DNA from: Toxorhynchites rutilus septentrionalis | Lineage: Eukaryota > Arthropoda > Insecta > Diptera > Culicidae | Direction of reading: 5' to 3' | DNA: 64,000 nucleotides | Assembly: GCF_029784135.1 (NCBI RefSeq) | Contig: NC_073745.1 | Coordinates: forward strand, 113,512,716-113,576,715 | Shown here: in pieces, positions 60,489 to 64,000 of the stretch | How the letters are laid out: the number at the start of each line of letters is the position of its first letter | Position numbering within the stretch: the stretch's first letter is position 1 | The notes under the pieces: generated by a model | What the model was told of the DNA's origin: nothing | The model's input: only the letters and a program-made list of their open reading frames with translations | The model's database searches: none | Position numbers and translations under genes: made by a program

Positions 60489-61174
60489 CTAGTAAAATCT
60501 TTCAACTTCACTGCGAGTATCATTCTCGTCAGAACACAGTGGGTTAAGCTCTATCGAATTGATCCGAATCATCGTTTGTTGGGTGCGATAGAAGTTAGTT
60601 CGCATATACTGCTTCCTTCGCTTCTTTCTGAAATGTGTCCGAGTGTGGGACATCGTTTTCTCAATAATAGTAGCCCGAATGTCAACTGAGCCAGCAGGCA
60701 CGAGAGGCCTCCCAATTAGAGAGAAATCTTTCCCGCCAGCAATCAATACTTTATCCAGCCGTAGTTGATCCCCGTTTGTTGGTGGCCAATAACCTTCAAC
60801 GATGACTATATCACCAGTGGTGATTTTGAACTGTTTACCGCAAAGCTGGACTACGGCAAAAAGACGGCCTTCGGAGCTGGTTTCGAGCTGGTTGTTCACA
60901 TCTTGCAATATTTGGCTATTCGGTTGAACCGAAACAAGCGAAGAACTGTAGCGATGGGCGAAGGAATTACTAGATCCAGATGCTCCCGACCATAGATTTT
61001 TCGAAGGATGTGGTAATATCGATAGTGCTTTTAAGTTATCTAAAATACAAAACAAATGATTACATGGCTGATATATTTTTAAGGTTTATATAGTATGAGT
61101 AATCAAATATTCTTACTTGTGAGAATTCCTACCGAAGGAAATCTTAACAATGATGTTAGTCGATTGGTAAGCAT
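60489..61174 (-). CDS. mRpL21: Mitochondrial large-subunit ribosomal protein L21 (bL21m)
   Basis: Structural protein of the mitochondrial 39S ribosomal subunit, encoded in the nucleus. Exon 1 is 61117-61174 and starts MLTNRLTSLLRFPSVGIL. The intron 61040-61116 is 77 bp (A/GTAAG donor, TTTTAG acceptor). Exon 2 is 60489-61039. The joined protein is 202 residues, close to the usual length. The first 60 or so residues are Ser/Arg-rich with few acids, as expected for a mitochondrial targeting peptide. The bL21 domain follows: FAVVQLCGKQFKITTGDIVI (the family GGKQ motif appears as CGKQ), VLIAGGKDFSLIGRPLVPAG, then FRKKRRKQYMRTNFYRTQQT, the basic rRNA-binding loop, and IRINSIEL. The frame is intact. 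It is the only clear host gene in the window. Nearby elements flank it but do not interrupt it. Confidence 0.95.
61040..61116 (-). other. mRpL21 intron
   Basis: GTAAGAATATTTG at the donor and TTTTGTATTTTAG at the acceptor. It joins exon 1 (phase 1) to exon 2 so that the frame reads ILTNNLKALS. Confidence 0.88.
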
Positions 61175-62924
61175 CTTATAGTAAATGCCGGATAATTTTG
61201 ATTATTTTAATATTTTTCACATTCCATGCGATAATCTTCAGCTAATGTTTTTATATATGACAGCGTATATTGCCACAGTTGATTATACAATTCGCTACAA
61301 AGTACACACTAATAGCAAATGCCATGAAATGTTCACTAAATAGTTTCGATCAAGGCGCTAAGAAATATATCCAAAGGTGGGCTAATATGTCAAAACCACT
61401 CTAAAGTCATATTGAATATATACAGGAAACTGTCTTTCATGCGTTTTTCTTGTGCGATTTTTTGTACGACTTTTTTGCGGTATATGAAAAAGATCATAAT
61501 TGATAAAGTTTTCGGCTATTTAGTTTTTTTTAGATCTTTGATATGTATTTCATCGTACTAAATAAGTACTGTGTGAGCCTACTACCAGTCTCATGCATTG
61601 TATTTCTTGTTTTAACCTGTAAGTAGGGATTTATTGGTTTATTCCAAACTGTTTATTATGATGAAAAGATTAAAAAATCATCATTTTACATTGTGGTAAG
61701 GATGTTATGAATGATGGCTTGGTAGAAGTGTTGTGATTTACGTTTTTTTACAAAACAATGGGTAGCATGTTTTGCGCTTCAAATACTGCAGATTCTCCTG
61801 GTATCGGGTCTCGTATCAATGATATCAACCAACTTAATGTGATATCGATTTGATTGACATTATCTACAGGAGCAATAATCAGGAGGGGAAAACGTGTTAC
61901 TTTTCTGATAATAAAGTATTGGCCATATATAAATATAAATATATATAAAGGCCAAAATAATCGTATTAATAAATTTCATCAACTAATATTTCAAATCATA
62001 ATAACCCAACTGACATTTGGACAGATACTGAAATTTCTGTATTTTTGACTTCTAATTTTTTCTAGGCTTAGTTATAATTCAATTCTATTTCTCAACAAAT
62101 TTTTAGTTTTTATTGTTCTGAACGCTAGAATTATATTATTTGAACTTTTTCTTCCGTTAATATAAATGAAAAATACGAATTACACAAATTACAAGATTAA
62201 TATCAACGCTGGTTCGGTTAAAAAGGAAAATAAACAAACCTCGACGCATGAAAACGTTTGCTCCTTCTATAAGAGAAACATTTGACAGCATGGGAAAACG
62301 GCGCAAGATTTTTTTTCAAGCAGAATGCACTTGAAAAATAAATTTGATTAACTACGCATGACCTAGGTTGAAACCATTGGAAATATACAAAAATCTAACT
62401 TCCTTACTATTTGCTGACGACATTTAATGGTTAAAATGAATTTGAATAAAAATTTCAAGAAAAATAATTACAACCGAATTCAACCTACTATTATTTCAAA
62501 ACATGACGTGATTAGGAATCACTGTTGTTCGCAGTTGATCAGAGATTTTTTTTTTTAACTAGAAGCGGATTATATCTGTGATATGTGATATGTGGACTAC
62601 CGCTGGCTTAATAAATTAATGAATTAACATTTTAAATATTGCCTAAAGTTTTCGTTGTTGGTGTGTGAGTAGATGAGTATGAGTATGAAATTGTTATTAA
62701 CAAAAAATTGCATGGCTTTGCAAAGGAAACTGATGAAGTTTGATATATAATTCTATTTTGTTCTCGTATTAATAATACACGAGAGTTTTCATGACCACTC
62801 CACGCGGAAGCAGAATAGAAACTGATACTCCAGGACACGATTACAACATGGGCACTGAATACGCAAATCTTCCTTTGTCCGAGCGCATTTACAAGCGAAA
62901 ATTCACCAGAAGATACACCAGTCT
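61175..62924. other. 5' flank of mRpL21, unassigned
   Basis: AT-rich. The core promoter should lie just above 61174, but I see no TATA box I would rely on. Near 62590 GTGGACTACCGCTGGCTTAA resembles the edge of the GACGTAG family. No gene. Confidence 0.4.
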
Positions 62925-63145
62925 GTTTTCGAAGCAATTTTTAAACTATTGAAACAAGTTTTCGGGTCAATTATCAACAATCATATAACATATTGTCTTT
63001 CGAATGAAGTGATTATCATACCAGTCCGTTCAGCCGGCCAAGAGTTATTAACGTTCAAAACCATGCACTCCAAACGTTACGCTCGTTCTCGAAACTTTGA
63101 ACTTACACTCCAATACAGAAATGAAAGACGTAGTCCTACGTCAAA
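62925..63145 (+). repeat. Conserved block of the GACGTAGGACTACGTC family
   Basis: It reads AAACTATTGAAACAAGTTTT, TTGTCTTTCGAATGAAGTGA, CGTTACGCTCGTTCTCGAAA, GAAATGAAAGACG and the palindrome at about 63126. It aligns with 29353-29565 on the other strand. Confidence 0.75.
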
Positions 63146-63505
63146 AGAGTATGAAGTCAGTTGTCAGTTCTCCTGTCGGATTTTCCGTACTTCAAAATTC
63201 ACAACAGCGATTTGTCCTGAGATGAAGATTAGAAGGTGGGAAGATTCACGGTTTTTGGTTGTGTTAAACTTTTATTGTATTAGTAGCCAGGAAGATAGGA
63301 AGTGCACATACCAGTCAGTTATTCAAATGGTATAAAATTCAAGGTGTCAGCGAATAACGTTGAAAGAAGATATACAGAAACTAATTACGTATTTCCAAAA
63401 AATGTTTTTCGCATTATAATAAAACAAAACATATCACGAACTAAAATGTTTAATTTTTTCTTTGATTTCTTCTTATATCAGAAATAGTATTCTAATGTGT
63501 ACTCA

Positions 63506-63588
63506 AGGTAGTGCGGACTGAATCGAAACGGCTGTCAAAAAAGATCCAATTGAAATGTCAAAAGAGATCCAACGATCAGGAGTGTTTT
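63506..63588 (+). repeat. Left-end fragment of the 3920-6591 TIR family
   Basis: AGGTAGTGCGGACTGAATCG and the next 65 bases (GATCCAATTGAAATGTCAAA, ACGATCAGGAGTGTT) match 3922-4003. It is cut by the GACGTAG palindrome at about 63591. Confidence 0.85.
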
Positions 63589-64000
63589 TTTGACGTAGGA
63601 CTACGTCTAACCGGAAGATATAGGGGGTGAAATGGAAATCTAGGCACTGAACAAGTAGGAAAAAATGCAAGATTTGGAACGCTTATAACTCGAACATTTC
63701 TCAGTAGATCGCAAAGGTTTTTGCATCAATTGATAGGAAATATATCTACGCATCTATCATAACGAATTACATTTCATTTTTCTTGAGATAAATAATTGAA
63801 TAATTGTGAAATATTGTCAAAATGCACTATGTGCCCATTTCTGATTGGTCCATTTTGTGCTCCTCAAATCGTACCGACCAAAACGGGCAACCAGAGCAGC
63901 AGCGAAATAGAATGAAGCACGATTGGTAAGGAAAAAGAAAAAAATGAACGAAACATTGGTCGCAGTCTCACACATGCGTAATTCTCGAGCCAGCCAGTCA
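63589..64000 (-). repeat. GACGTAGGACTACGTC family member running off the window
   Basis: It begins TTTGACGTAGGACTACGTCT with ATATAGGGGGTG. 63690-63765 matches 37785-37890. 63830-63995 is GC-richer with CTGATTGGTCC (CCAAT-like) and looks like promoter DNA. The right end lies beyond 64000. Confidence 0.55.

Noticed and set aside
1..64000. Whole window as a piRNA cluster
   Set aside because: The dense, mixed-orientation fossil elements would fit, but nothing in the sequence alone distinguishes a cluster from ordinary repeat-rich DNA. Small-RNA mapping with a strong strand-biased signal would be needed.

Overview
The window looks like nuclear DNA of a dipteran insect, most likely a culicine mosquito (Aedes-like). 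Reasons: AT-rich sequence; short introns with GT/AG borders; a nuclear gene for a mitochondrial ribosomal protein; tRNA-derived SINEs of the kind common in Aedes; and a dense, layered load of P, piggyBac, Tc1/mariner, Helitron and jockey-like elements. The species call is an inference from recalled repeat types and was not tested by search. Only one host gene is well supported: mRpL21 (minus strand, about 60.49-61.17 kb), with two exons and a 77-bp intron. Almost everything else that can be identified is a mobile element or its remains.

Layout. 0.97-9.67 kb: a P-superfamily DNA transposon on the minus strand with terminal inverted repeats, a 9-bp target duplication and five recognisable exons (THAP domain, coiled coil/RNase H part 1, RNase H part 2, insertion domain, C-terminal catalytic part). 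Its last intron holds a small inverted-repeat element (2.41-2.77 kb) and a piggyBac-like element (2.79-6.74 kb). The piggyBac copy is split by a further inverted-repeat element (3.92-6.59 kb), which carries a foldback repeat. That makes four levels of nesting. 9.7-15.4 kb: a SINE with its target duplication, a GC-richer unassigned stretch, a Helitron 3' end with a 143-bp minisatellite, and a 317-bp tandem duplication beside a tRNA-like head. 15.4-25.9 kb: two copies of one foldback family flanking two decayed non-LTR retrotransposons. 26.3-29.3 kb: a second foldback family, an RTE-like reverse-transcriptase fragment and a 597-bp TA-flanked MITE. 30.6-31.9 kb: an almost complete mariner-type element with DD41D spacing. 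29-30, 35-38, 59-60 and 62.9-64 kb: members of a dispersed family marked by the palindrome GACGTAGGACTACGTC.

42.9-45.5 kb: a Tc1-like transposase fossil beside a 1.9-kb TA-flanked element that contains a perfect 126-bp inverted repeat. 46.7-47.9 kb: an internally deleted P derivative with its own 9-bp duplication. 48.3-51.2 kb: a SINE and a 2.5-kb inverted-repeat element that received a foldback copy. 51.6-54.6 kb: a second piggyBac copy and a palindromic TTAA element sharing one TTAA. 55.8-59.0 kb: diverged MITEs, a SINE and a 391-bp tandem repeat. 60.4-61.2 kb: mRpL21.

I did not find a new multi-gene biological system. The most informative signals are the nested insertions, which give a relative order of transposition; the 9-bp duplications of the P family; the perfect long palindrome; and the TTAA-to-TTAA junction. 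Coordinates of element ends come from reading by eye and are exact only where a duplication is quoted.
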